DNA of 64,000 nt from positions 1-64,000 of the forward strand of contig NZ_JADCDB010000030.1 of assembly GCF_020252395.1 (NCBI RefSeq). Direction: 5' to 3'. The notes beneath the pieces are model-generated. The model ran no database searches, was not told where the DNA came from, and saw nothing but the letters and a program-made list of their open reading frames with translations. This DNA comes from Aestuariivirga sp. Its GTDB lineage: Bacteria; Pseudomonadota; Alphaproteobacteria; Rhizobiales; Aestuariivirgaceae. The position numbers were made by a program, and so were the translations under genes. Positions 1 through 9,306 of this stretch are shown here, in pieces. The number at the start of each line of letters is the position of its first letter. Positions within the stretch are counted from its first letter, which is position 1.

Positions 1-97
1 CGGGCTTCCGTCCGGCTCATGCTGACCCCCAAAAAAGGGCCAGCCTACCGGACAGATCGTGTGCTACTTAAACCGGTCATATCGTGTGCTACCGACA
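1..97 (-). mobile_element. Probable end of an IS21-like insertion sequence, cut by the window edge (terminal TG, repeated internal motif, start of a transposase-like ORF at 20..1)
   Basis: Minus strand reads TGTCGGTAGCACACGATATGACCGGTTTAAGTAGCACACGATCTGTCCGG...GGGGGTCAGC ATG AGC CGG ACG GAA GCC; GTAGCACACGAT occurs twice 25 bp apart (56-67 and 81-92), the multiple terminal-repeat layout typical of IS21-family ends. Confidence 0.4.
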
Positions 98-156
98 CCC
101 TTAGCGCCAGCCATTGCCGAATGCCATGCCTATCGGTTATAGAGATGTCTCGCGCT

Positions 157-233
157 GCACCCGTAGCTCAGCTGGATAGAGTGCTGCCCTCCGAAGGCAG
201 AGGTCACAGGTTCGAATCCTGTCGGGTGCGCCA
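157..233 (+). tRNA. tRNA-Arg (anticodon CCG)
   Basis: GCACCCG acceptor / CGGGTGC + CCA, D-arm GCTCAGCTGGATAGAGT, anticodon stem-loop CTGCC-CTCCGAA-GGCAG, T-arm GGTTCGAATCC. Confidence 0.95.
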
Positions 234-613
234 GCGAATTATTGAAATTGAGAGGCAATCTGAAGGCATCTGGCCACCATCCGGTATGGCTGGAAATGCG
301 GCCACCACCGCTCAATGAATAGTGACCTGACCCTGAAGATTTCCTCCAGATAGATTTAGAGTCCTGCTCCGGAGTGCTCCGCCCCCATTCCCTGGATTAC
401 CCAAGGCTGGACTTTCTTGCCCTTTTCGCCAGTGACGGGCTGGATGCGCCACCGGCGTTATGCGGCTGGATCGGGGCGCTTTGTCCGATTGCGCTTTGGG
501 ATCATTCCCCGTTGCAGCACCTGGCCCAATCCTCCTTTCTTGATCGTGTGCCATCAAGGCTCATGAACCCATGCACATCCTGGCGCCCGCGGAGGCAGGT
601 GCTGAAGGTAAGA

Positions 614-635
614 CGGCCGCCCCAGCGGGCGGCCG
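614..635 (-). terminator. Hairpin downstream of the liv/hyu/pxp operon
   Basis: Perfect 9-bp stem cggccgccc-cagc-gggcggccg just after the stop codon at 656; weak U tract. Confidence 0.5.
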
Positions 636-655
636 CCCAACTTAACTGTGTGAGC

Positions 656-1852
656 TTACTTGCTGGCGAGATAATCGACCGGGATCGGCTCCGAGATCGT
701 CCACTCGTCCACCACATGGGCCTTGCCGTTGTCGACGGCGGTGATCAGGTAGCGGCCCTTGTTTTGGTGGTGCAGTTCGGCGGTGAAGGTGCGCGGGCCG
801 AACAGCGTCGGCTCGTCCTTCATCTTCTCGAGTTCGGCGACCACCGCATCGGCATCCGTCGACTTCGCGCGCTCGACGGCCTTGGCCCAGACGTCGATCA
901 TCACATAGCCAGGATAGACATACTGGCTCGACGGATCGGAGCCGGTCGCCGCCTTGTACATGGCGTTGAACTCGTTGACCTTCGGGTTCGGGTCATCGCC
1001 ATGGACCGAGCCCTGGTCGGGCACGTAGAAGTTCGAGAGATCGGGCACCGCCGAGAGCCAGTAGCTGCCGGACATGCCAGAGCCGTTGAGGATCATCGAC
1101 TTGATGCCGGCGGCGCGCAGCTGCTTCACGGCGGACACGCCGCCCGGCATCATGGTGCAGAGCATGATGGCGTCCGGTTCCTGCGGCAGGCTCTTGATGC
1201 GGGTGATCTGAGCCGCGATCGAGGCGTCGTCGTTCTTGAACGTGTCCTCGCCCACGAGCTTGGCGTCAGCCAACTTCGGCAGCATCCAGTCGAAGCCGTC
1301 GCAGATGCCCTTGTTGTATTCGGTCCAGGTGTCGAGCAGGCGGTAGAAAGTGCGGGCGTTCTTCTTGGTGTAAGCCCATTCCGCCATGGTGGCGCCCTGC
1401 ACGGCCGCCAAGACCGAGGCCGAGAAGGAATGCGGGCCAACACCCTGGATGCCGGCCTTGATCGACTCGGCGCAGAGGAAAAAGGACACCTTGCCGGCGG
1501 CTTCCGCGGCAAGCGCCGCCGGTGCGCCGAAGTCATAGTCGCAGGACACGACCACGAGGTCGGCGCCCTTGTCGATCACCTCGAGGCCGGCCTTGGCGCC
1601 CTCGGCGCGGTCGGTCTTGGTGTCGGCGGCGACGATCTCGATCTGCTTGCCGAGCAGACCGCCGGCCTTATTGATCTCGTCGATGCGGATGCGCGCGGCA
1701 TCTTCCGCCGGCTTGTCATAGGCCTGCATGAAGCCCGATTGCGCGGTGGCGAAGCCAACGACGATCTTGCCGTCGTCGGCCATGGCCATCGGCGCTGCGA
1801 GCATCAGCGCACCCAGCGCCGCGCCCAGTCCTGCTTGCAGAATGCTCTTCAT
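656..1852 (-). CDS. Branched-chain amino acid/amide-type ABC transporter substrate-binding protein
   Basis: ORF track; start chosen at MKSILQAGLGAALGALMLAAPMAMADDGKIVVGFATAQSG (signal peptide + periplasmic binding fold); followed by Liv-type permeases and ATPases. Confidence 0.85.
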   Translation of the reverse strand: MKSILQAGLGAALGALMLAAPMAMADDGKIVVGFATAQSGFMQAYDKPAEDAARIRIDEINKAGGLLGKQIEIVAADTKTDRAEGAKAGLEVIDKGADLVVVSCDYDFGAPAALAAEAAGKVSFFLCAESIKAGIQGVGPHSFSASVLAAVQGATMAEWAYTKKNARTFYRLLDTWTEYNKGICDGFDWMLPKLADAKLVGEDTFKNDDASIAAQITRIKSLPQEPDAIMLCTMMPGGVSAVKQLRAAGIKSMILNGSGMSGSYWLSAVPDLSNFYVPDQGSVHGDDPNPKVNEFNAMYKAATGSDPSSQYVYPGYVMIDVWAKAVERAKSTDADAVVAELEKMKDEPTLFGPRTFTAELHHQNKGRYLITAVDNGKAHVVDEWTISEPIPVDYLASK

Positions 1853-1871
1853 TAACGTCCTCCTCTTGAGT

Positions 1872-2942
1872 TTACACTGTCTTCCCATCCGCCGGAGCCT
1901 TTGGCTTGCCCCAGCCGGAAAGCTTGTTGGACGGCCACACGAGCTCACGGTTCTTGGTGAGGCCGGAGGGCCGGTACATCAGGATCACGATCATAACGAC
2001 ACCGATGGCGATTTCCTGCACGCCCAATGGCAGGGCGAAGCTGGCGCCGCCGATGTCCACGCCCTTCTCCATCCAGCGCAGCAGCTGGATGATGATGGAC
2101 AGGATGACGACACCCAGCACCGCGCCAGACAGCGAATTCATGCCGCCGACGACGAGCATAGAGAGGGTGATGAAGGTGAGACCGAGATAGAAGGTGTCAG
2201 GCGTCACGACACCGACGGAATGCGCGAAAAGCGCGCCGCCAAGGCCCATGATGCCGCCGGAAATCGTGAATGCGATAAGCCGCTCGCGCGGAATGTTAAC
2301 GCCCGAGGCGGAGGCCGCCGTCGCCTCGTCGCGCGCGGCGCGCAGCGCCAGGCCGGACCGCGAAATCTGGTGGGCATAGGCCACCAGAACCACCGCGATG
2401 GCGCACAGGAAATAGGGCCAGACCACGCGCACGATGGGAATGCCGACGACGGAGCTTTGCGCCCCCGTGACACTGTCCCAGTTGGAATAGACCTGGATGA
2501 TAACGGCCAGCACCGCGAAGGTGGCGATCGAGGCGGCGATGCCAGAGAGCCGCATCAGCACCTTGCCGGCGGCATAGGCGGCAAGGCCTGCGAAGATCAC
2601 CGCGGCGAGAAGCCCCCAGCCATAGGCCAGCTTGTTGTCGAGGATGATGTCGGGAAGGCCCTTGAGCTTCGACTTCTTGATGGCGGGCAGCATGGTGAGC
2701 CAGGCCGTCATATAGGCGCCGAGGCAGGTGAAGCCGATGTGGCCGAAGCTGATGACGCCGGAATTGCCGATGAACACGAAAAGCCCGACCACCAGCACCA
2801 CGCGGATGAAGATCTCGATGATCGTCTGGTTGAATGGGCCCGATCCCACGGCAAGAGCCGCCAGCTGCAGCACGCCGAGAATGACGATGAGGATGACCGG
2901 CGTGGTCCATGTGCGGGCGAGGATGGAGGGGCGGTCGGCCAT
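1872..2942 (-). CDS. Branched-chain amino acid-type ABC transporter permease (LivM-like)
   Basis: Hydrophobic LivM-like sequence (GHIGFTCLGAYMTAWL, VVGGMNSLSGAVLG). Confidence 0.85.
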   Translation of the reverse strand: MADRPSILARTWTTPVILIVILGVLQLAALAVGSGPFNQTIIEIFIRVVLVVGLFVFIGNSGVISFGHIGFTCLGAYMTAWLTMLPAIKKSKLKGLPDIILDNKLAYGWGLLAAVIFAGLAAYAAGKVLMRLSGIAASIATFAVLAVIIQVYSNWDSVTGAQSSVVGIPIVRVVWPYFLCAIAVVLVAYAHQISRSGLALRAARDEATAASASGVNIPRERLIAFTISGGIMGLGGALFAHSVGVVTPDTFYLGLTFITLSMLVVGGMNSLSGAVLGVVILSIIIQLLRWMEKGVDIGGASFALPLGVQEIAIGVVMIVILMYRPSGLTKNRELVWPSNKLSGWGKPKAPADGKTV

Positions 2943-2945
2943 GCG

Positions 2946-3860
2946 CTAGACCCTCTGCTTCGCGGCCTTGGAGGCGAACAAGCCGTTCGGCCGCCAGATG
3001 AGCATGACGATGACCGCGCCGTAGACGAAGGCATCACGGAAGGGCCGCGCGTCCGGTGGAAGCACCACCTGCATGATGACCGTGGCGGCGCCGATGAGAT
3101 AGCCCGCAAGCACCGCACCCGGCAGGCTGCCGAGCCCGCCGATGACGGTGGCAACGAAGGCCACCAGCATCAAGTTGGCGCCCATGTTGATGTCGACCGT
3201 GCCGGTCTGGGTGACGAGGATGAGGCCCACGGCGGCAGCCAGCATGCCCGACACCGCGAAGGCCAGCATGATGACGCGGTTGGCGCGCACGCCCAGCATG
3301 CGCGCCATGGTGAAGTTCTCGGCGGCGGCGCGCATCTCGAGGCCGAAGCGGGTGCGTTTCAGGAAGACGGTGAGGGTAACAAGGATGACGATGGTGACGC
3401 CGATGGTGATGGCCTGCAGCGGCGGAATGCGTGCGCCCGCGATCTCGATCTGCCGGGTGAGGCTGGACCACAGGTCGATGGACTTGGGCCGGCTCGAATA
3501 GAGCATGAGCAGGAAATACTTGATGACGAAGCCCAGCGCGAAGGAGGCGATCATCATCGTGGCCGGATTGGCATTGCGGAAGCGGCGGAACACCACGATC
3601 TCGGAGAGGACCGACAGCCCAGCCCCCACCGCCAGGATGAAGGGCACGAGGATAACCGTGGGGAGGTTCCCCGCAAACACGATGGCCGCCGCGTCGATCG
3701 ACGGCCACAGCATGGCGAAGACGCAGAAGGCGATGTAGTCGCCATGGGCGAAGTTGACGAGCCGCATGACGCCGAAGATCAGCGCGATGCCAAGGGCGCC
3801 CAGCGCATAAAGGCTGCCGAGGCTCAGCGCATCGAAGAGGACCTGCAGCAACGCCGTCAT
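2946..3860 (-). CDS. Branched-chain amino acid-type ABC transporter permease (LivH-like)
   Basis: MTALLQVLFDALSLGSLYALGALGIALIFGVMRLVNFAHGDY is a typical LivH N-terminus; ORF track extends further upstream to 3929. Confidence 0.85.
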   Translation of the reverse strand: MTALLQVLFDALSLGSLYALGALGIALIFGVMRLVNFAHGDYIAFCVFAMLWPSIDAAAIVFAGNLPTVILVPFILAVGAGLSVLSEIVVFRRFRNANPATMMIASFALGFVIKYFLLMLYSSRPKSIDLWSSLTRQIEIAGARIPPLQAITIGVTIVILVTLTVFLKRTRFGLEMRAAAENFTMARMLGVRANRVIMLAFAVSGMLAAAVGLILVTQTGTVDINMGANLMLVAFVATVIGGLGSLPGAVLAGYLIGAATVIMQVVLPPDARPFRDAFVYGAVIVMLIWRPNGLFASKAAKQRV

Positions 3861-3861
3861 C

Positions 3862-4584
3862 TCAATGCTCTCCATATCCGAAATAGGCCTGGCGCAGCGC
3901 CTCGCCCCTGACGAGCTCGCGCGCATCACCCTCGAGCGCCACTTCGCCCGAGCGCATCAGCACCATGCGGCCGCCGGTGAGGCTCGCCCGCGTGGCGCTC
4001 TGCTCGACGATGAGCAGCGTGAGGCCGCGGCTGTCGCGCAGGCGGATCAGGGTCGCATAGACATCGTCGATGACCTTCGGCGCCAGGCCCAGCGACGGCT
4101 CGTCAATGGCAATGAGCCGGGGCCCCGCCATCAGGGCGCGGCCGATGACCAGCATCTGCTGCTGGCCGCCCGAGAGAACGCCCGCCTGCTGGTCCTTGCG
4201 GTCCTTCAGCATGGGAAAGACGGCATAGACCTGCTCGAGGTCCTTCGCCGTCTGGTCCTTGTCGGCGCGCATGCCGGTGCCAAGCCGGAGATTCTCCTCG
4301 ATGGTGAGGCCGCCGAACACCTCGCGGCCTTCGGGAACCATGGAGAAGCCAAGCCTCGCGATATCTTCAGGCGGCTTGCCGGCGATCGGCCGGCCTGCAA
4401 ACTGGATGAAGCCCTCGCGCGGGCTGACAACGCCGGCGATGGCCTTGAGCAGCGTCGACTTGCCTGCGCCATTTGGGCCAGTGACGAACAGCGTCTCGCC
4501 CTCTTCCACCTTTATGGACGCCTTGCGCAGCGCCGTGAGCTGGCCATAGCGGACTGAAATGTTTTCCACGGAGAGGAGACTCAC
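3862..4584 (-). CDS. ABC transporter ATP-binding protein (LivF-like)
   Basis: Walker A GPNGAGKST, LSGGQQQM signature; GTG start overlapping the upstream gene's stop. Confidence 0.85.
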   Translation of the reverse strand: MSLLSVENISVRYGQLTALRKASIKVEEGETLFVTGPNGAGKSTLLKAIAGVVSPREGFIQFAGRPIAGKPPEDIARLGFSMVPEGREVFGGLTIEENLRLGTGMRADKDQTAKDLEQVYAVFPMLKDRKDQQAGVLSGGQQQMLVIGRALMAGPRLIAIDEPSLGLAPKVIDDVYATLIRLRDSRGLTLLIVEQSATRASLTGGRMVLMRSGEVALEGDARELVRGEALRQAYFGYGEH

Positions 4585-5324
4585 AGCACCGCTCCTTCCG
4601 TTTCCGCCTGCGTGCCCATATAGGCGTGGCGCACCCGCTCGGACGCCTTGATAAGGGCGGGCGGCCCCACCTCGATCACTTCGCCGGAGTCCAGAACATG
4701 GATATGGTCGCAGATCGTCAACACCAGGCCGATGTTGTGTTCGATCAGAAGCAGACCGCACCTCACCTCCGCGATAATGCGGCGGATCAACTGGGCGAGA
4801 TCATTGGCCTCCTCCGCCGACATGCCGGCGGCGGGCTCGTCGAGCAGCAGGTATTTTGGCTCCAGCATCAACGCGCGGCCGATGGCGACGCGGCGCTCAT
4901 CCGTATAGGGAAGCCCGCCCGCGGCGCGCTCCGCGAGGTGCGGGATGCCGATCCATTCCAGCATCCGGTCTGCCTTCTTCGCGGCCTCGTGGCGGGAGAG
5001 GCCGAGGCCAACCCCCGTCACCTCCAGATTGTCGAGCACGGATAAGTCGGCGAAGAGCCTGCCCGACTGGAAGGTGCGGGCAATGCCCTTCTGCCGCACC
5101 TTGTAGGGCGGAACGCCCACGATGCTTTCGCCATCGAGGCTCACCGTTCCGCCGGTGGGCTTCTGGAATCCGGTCAGCACATTGACCAGCGTGGTCTTGC
5201 CCGCGCCATTGGGGCCGATCAGACCCGTCACCTTCCCGCGCGGCACGTCCAGCGTCACATTCGAGAGGGCGCGCAGCCCCTCGAAGGAAACCGAAACGTC
5301 CGATGCTGAAAGCGACTGGGCCAT
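4581..5324 (-). CDS. ABC transporter ATP-binding protein (LivG-like)
   Basis: GLIGPNGAGKTTLVNVLTGF, LLLDEPAAGMSAEE typical of LivG. Confidence 0.85.
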   Translation of the reverse strand: MAQSLSASDVSVSFEGLRALSNVTLDVPRGKVTGLIGPNGAGKTTLVNVLTGFQKPTGGTVSLDGESIVGVPPYKVRQKGIARTFQSGRLFADLSVLDNLEVTGVGLGLSRHEAAKKADRMLEWIGIPHLAERAAGGLPYTDERRVAIGRALMLEPKYLLLDEPAAGMSAEEANDLAQLIRRIIAEVRCGLLLIEHNIGLVLTICDHIHVLDSGEVIEVGPPALIKASERVRHAYMGTQAETEGAVL

Positions 5325-5333
5325 GACCCTCCG

Positions 5334-7418
5334 TTATCTCTTACTTTGCGTAATGACGTATGAGCCGCTGGCATCAAGCGCCGCGGTCCAGCCCGGTTCG
5401 ATGACGATGGTGGTCGTCACCTCCTCGATGATGGCCGGACCGGCGATGCTCGCGCCCGCGCCCAGTCTGGCGCCATCATAGACCGGAGTCTTGGCCGATT
5501 TTCCTGACGCCTCGAAGATCGCCCTCCGGTAGCCCTTCAATGCCTTGGCGGCTGGGGCGCCCTTCTTCAGCTTCGGGGCCTTGGGCTTGCCGATGCGGCC
5601 ATAGAGGGTCGACTCGATGTTGACCACCTCCACCGCATTGTGGCGCTCGGAATAGGTATAGAGCTCCTCGTGGCGGCGGTGGAAGGCATCCTTCACCTTC
5701 TCGATGGTCTTCTCGTTGATCGGGAAGGCGCCGATATCGACCGTGCACTCATGCACCTGGCCCACATAGCGCATGTCGAGGCTGCGCTTCACGTCGATCT
5801 GGCCAGCCTTGAAGCCGTCCGTCTTCAGATGCGCCACGCCCTGCTTCTCGATCTCGCCGAACAGCCGGTCGATGCGCTTGCAGGCAGCGGCATTGTCGAG
5901 CCGCAAGGGGGCCGTGGCCATGTAGTTGTACTTCACGTCCGAAATGATCTGGCCGAAGGCGCAGAGGCCCGACGCGAGCTTCGGCAGGATAATGGTGTCG
6001 ATCCCCATCTCGCGGGCGAGGGCCGTGATATGCGCGGCGGTGGCGCCGCCCGCCCCCACCAGCACAAAGTCACGCGGGTCATAGCCGCGCTCCACCGAGA
6101 CGCGGCGGATGCCGTTCACCATGTTGTTGTTGACGATGGTATACATGCCATAGGCCGCGCGCTCGACCGGGATGCCGAGCTTGTCCGCCACCTTGGTCTT
6201 GATCGCCTTCTTCGCCTTCTCGAGATCGAGCGGCAGCTTGCCACCGAGCAGGCCATCAGGATTCAGGTAGCCGAGCACGAGATTGGCATCCGACGTCGTC
6301 GGTTCCGTTCCGCCCTGGCCATAGCAGGCGGGGCCGGGTTCCGAGCCCGCCGATTGCGGGCCCACCTGGATCAAGCCCAGCGAATCGATCCACCCGATCG
6401 AGCCGCCGCCCGCACCCAGCGTTTCCACCTGGATCATCGGCACGCCGATCCTGTAGCGCAGAAAGTCGATATTCTTGTTGAGATTGGTGTGGCCGTCCTT
6501 GGTGAGCGTGATGTCGAAGGAGGTGCCGCCCATGTCCACCGTGATCACGTTCTTCTTCTTGAACGGGGCTGAGACATAGAGGCCCGCCTGCGGCGCGGAC
6601 GCGGGGCCGGAGTTGATGGCATAGACAGAGCGGTCCGTCATCGCCTGGCCGATGGCGAGACCGCCATTGGACTGGAAGTAGCGCACCGGCTGCTTCGCCC
6701 CCAGCGAGCGGAAATAGGCGTCGACCGCCTTCACGTATTTCCGCATGACGGGGGCGAGATAGGCATTCACCACCGCCGTCGATGTGCGGGTATACTCACG
6801 CACCTGCGGATAGAGTTCCGAGCCCACGGTGAGGATCGCATTGGGCAGCATCTTGCGCACGATCTCGGCCGCACGGCGCTCATGCTCCGGGTTCAACACC
6901 GACCAGACGAAGGAAATGGCGACGGTCTCCACACCTTCCTTGGCGAAAAGCTCGCAGGCCGCGCGCACGTCGCCGTCGTCCATCGCGACGCGCACCGAGC
7001 CATCCGACAGCACGCGCTCGCGCACGCCCTTTCGCAGGTAGCGCGGCACCAGCATGGTGGCGGCGGGATATTCCGGATCGTAACGGAAGCCATCTTCCTT
7101 GTGGCCGTTGCGGATCTCGATCGAGTCCTCATGGCCGGCGGTGCAAATGAGGCCCGTCTTGCCGCCGCGATGCGTGATGAGCGCATTGAGGCCGACCGTG
7201 GTGCCGTTGATGCACAGGTCGCAGTCCGAGACGAGACCGGCGGGCGTGATGCCGAAGTCATCGGCGATCAGCTTGAGGCCGTTCTCGATGGCCTTGGTGG
7301 GGTCCGATGGCGTCGAGAGCGCCTTGAACAGCTTGACGTCGCCCGTATTGCGGTTGGCGACGACGAAGTCCGTGAAGGTGCCGCCCGCATCGATGCCGAG
7401 ACGATAGGTGGTGCGCAT
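5334..7418 (-). CDS. Hydantoinase/oxoprolinase family protein, subunit A (HyuA-like)
   Basis: RLGIDAGGTFTDFVV N-terminus and DMGGTSFDITL phosphate-binding motif; adjacent to a HyuB homologue. Confidence 0.9.
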   Translation of the reverse strand: MRTTYRLGIDAGGTFTDFVVANRNTGDVKLFKALSTPSDPTKAIENGLKLIADDFGITPAGLVSDCDLCINGTTVGLNALITHRGGKTGLICTAGHEDSIEIRNGHKEDGFRYDPEYPAATMLVPRYLRKGVRERVLSDGSVRVAMDDGDVRAACELFAKEGVETVAISFVWSVLNPEHERRAAEIVRKMLPNAILTVGSELYPQVREYTRTSTAVVNAYLAPVMRKYVKAVDAYFRSLGAKQPVRYFQSNGGLAIGQAMTDRSVYAINSGPASAPQAGLYVSAPFKKKNVITVDMGGTSFDITLTKDGHTNLNKNIDFLRYRIGVPMIQVETLGAGGGSIGWIDSLGLIQVGPQSAGSEPGPACYGQGGTEPTTSDANLVLGYLNPDGLLGGKLPLDLEKAKKAIKTKVADKLGIPVERAAYGMYTIVNNNMVNGIRRVSVERGYDPRDFVLVGAGGATAAHITALAREMGIDTIILPKLASGLCAFGQIISDVKYNYMATAPLRLDNAAACKRIDRLFGEIEKQGVAHLKTDGFKAGQIDVKRSLDMRYVGQVHECTVDIGAFPINEKTIEKVKDAFHRRHEELYTYSERHNAVEVVNIESTLYGRIGKPKAPKLKKGAPAAKALKGYRRAIFEASGKSAKTPVYDGARLGAGASIAGPAIIEEVTTTIVIEPGWTAALDASGSYVITQSKR

Positions 7419-7439
7419 GGCCCGTCCTCCTTCTCTCGC

Positions 7440-9242
7440 TTACGCCGCCGACCGCAGCCGCTTGGTGGCGGCCATGTCGACATCGAGGGTTATAGGATCG
7501 GTGATCACCACGCCATAATCTTCCGTGGCGCCCTTGATCGAGACGAGGCCGTTCTTGACATCCCACACCACCTTTTCGATCGGCCGCTCATAGGGGTTGC
7601 CGTATCCGCCGCCGCCGGGGTTCATGTTGGTGACGGTGTCTCCGGGCTGGATCGTCTCCATGATGTTGGTGCGCTTCACCTCGCTCTTGCCGCCGCGCGT
7701 CAGCATCACGCGGCCCACTTTCGAATCGATGTCCTTGGACTTCGCACCAGCCGCCCCCATGGCCGGAATGCGGCGGCCTTCGCCGAAGCCGATGCAGAGC
7801 ATTTCCTTGTCGAGGGGTTCGACCTCCCATGCCGTGCCGGATCCGCCGCGGAACTTGCCCGCACCGCCGGAGTCCGTCATCAGCGAGTACTTGTGGATGA
7901 TGATCGGGTAAGAATATTCGAGCAGCTCGACGTCGCCTGAGGTGAGCGCGCCGAAGCAGCATTCGGGGCCCACCGCGTGCCAGCCATCCTGCTGCGGCGT
8001 GGCGCCGCCGCCCGAGATGATGGTGGCGAGCACCATGGTGACGAATTCCTCGTTGGTGCGCGAATCCCAGCCGGCGATGTTGAGGCCATTGGCATGGCCC
8101 CAGCTCGCCGCCACCTTGGAGGGCATCGCCTTCTCGAAGGCAAGCCGCACCGCATCGGTCAGCGTCTCCATCGGCGTTGTGGTGCAATTCATGTGCGGGG
8201 CGGGCTCTGCCGCATTGCAGATCGTGCCCTTGGGCCCGAAATCGACCGAGACGCAGCGGTAGAGACCTTCATTGTAAGGCGGCGGCAGGGCGGCGAACAT
8301 CATCAGGCCCAGATAGACGCCCGAATGCGAATTGCCCTCGTAGGAGTTAATGAAATAGGGAATCTGCGGCGGAGATGAGATGGCGATGTGGCAGCGGTCA
8401 GCCTTGATCGTCACCGTCGCCTTGATCTCGAAATCGCCAAATCCATGGCCCGCATCCTCGAGGATGGCAACGCCCTCATAGGCGCCGTCCGGCACGCTCT
8501 TGATGAGGCCGCGCATGTGGCGGTCCGCCATATCGAGGAGCTCGTTGATGCAGGCATCGACGGTCTTTTCGCCGTATTTCTCCAGCATGGCGATGAGGTT
8601 GCGCTCGCCCACCTGGCAGGCGCCGATGAGCGCGTTGAAGTCGCCCTCCTGGTCACGCCTGGCGCGCATGTTGGTGAGGATCATGTTGAGCACGTCATGG
8701 CGCGGCTTGCCGCGGTCCCAGATCTTCACCGGCGGAATGCGCAGGCACTCCGCATAGATTTCCTTGGCGTTCGGGTTGTAGCCAGCCGGCACCGGACCGC
8801 CGATGTCAGTCAGATGGCCCTTGCACACCGTCCAGTAGACGAGCTTGCCCTTGTAGAAGACCGGCTTGTACATGCAGGTGTCGATCGCATGGCTGCCGCC
8901 GAAGGCCGGGTCGTTGTGGAGGATGAGGTCGCCCTCATGGATGTCGCCCTCGAAGAACTTGGCGACCGACTTCATGGCGGGGATGAGCGAGCCCAGATGG
9001 ATCGGGATATCCTGTCCCTGCAGGATCATCTCCGGCTTGGCGTTGAACAGCGCCGTCGAATAGTCATGCGCCAGGTTGAACACCGAGGAGCGCGCGGTCT
9101 TCTCCAGCGCCAGCGTCATCTCGCGCTGGGTGGTCTCCAGCACGCCGCGCACCACCGAAAGGGTGATGGGGTCCACCTTCACCGCCTTGCGGGCGGCCTT
9201 CTTTGCCCGTTTCTTGGCTGGCTTCTTGGCTGCTTTGGCCAT
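7440..9242 (-). CDS. Hydantoinase B/oxoprolinase family protein (HyuB-like) with a Lys/Ala-rich N-terminal tail
   Basis: DPITLSVVRGVLETTQREM, GGSHAIDTCMYKPVFYKGKLVYWTVCKGHLTDIGG, GGGGYGNP are HyuB-type signatures. Confidence 0.9.
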   Translation of the reverse strand: MAKAAKKPAKKRAKKAARKAVKVDPITLSVVRGVLETTQREMTLALEKTARSSVFNLAHDYSTALFNAKPEMILQGQDIPIHLGSLIPAMKSVAKFFEGDIHEGDLILHNDPAFGGSHAIDTCMYKPVFYKGKLVYWTVCKGHLTDIGGPVPAGYNPNAKEIYAECLRIPPVKIWDRGKPRHDVLNMILTNMRARRDQEGDFNALIGACQVGERNLIAMLEKYGEKTVDACINELLDMADRHMRGLIKSVPDGAYEGVAILEDAGHGFGDFEIKATVTIKADRCHIAISSPPQIPYFINSYEGNSHSGVYLGLMMFAALPPPYNEGLYRCVSVDFGPKGTICNAAEPAPHMNCTTTPMETLTDAVRLAFEKAMPSKVAASWGHANGLNIAGWDSRTNEEFVTMVLATIISGGGATPQQDGWHAVGPECCFGALTSGDVELLEYSYPIIIHKYSLMTDSGGAGKFRGGSGTAWEVEPLDKEMLCIGFGEGRRIPAMGAAGAKSKDIDSKVGRVMLTRGGKSEVKRTNIMETIQPGDTVTNMNPGGGGYGNPYERPIEKVVWDVKNGLVSIKGATEDYGVVITDPITLDVDMAATKRLRSAA

Positions 9243-9306
9243 TATGCGGTCCTCGCTGTTGCGGGCAGTGCAGGACGGCGCACTCCCCTGCCGGCGGCTG
9301 ATTGCA

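Noticed and set aside
19-318. 99-aa plus-strand ORF
   Set aside because: Runs through the tRNA-Arg gene and the IS-like end; not coding.
374-1855. 493-aa plus-strand ORF
   Set aside because: Antisense to the substrate-binding protein; no recognisable domain.
1728-3911. 727-aa plus-strand ORF rich in H, D, G
   Set aside because: Antisense to livM/livH; shadow ORF.
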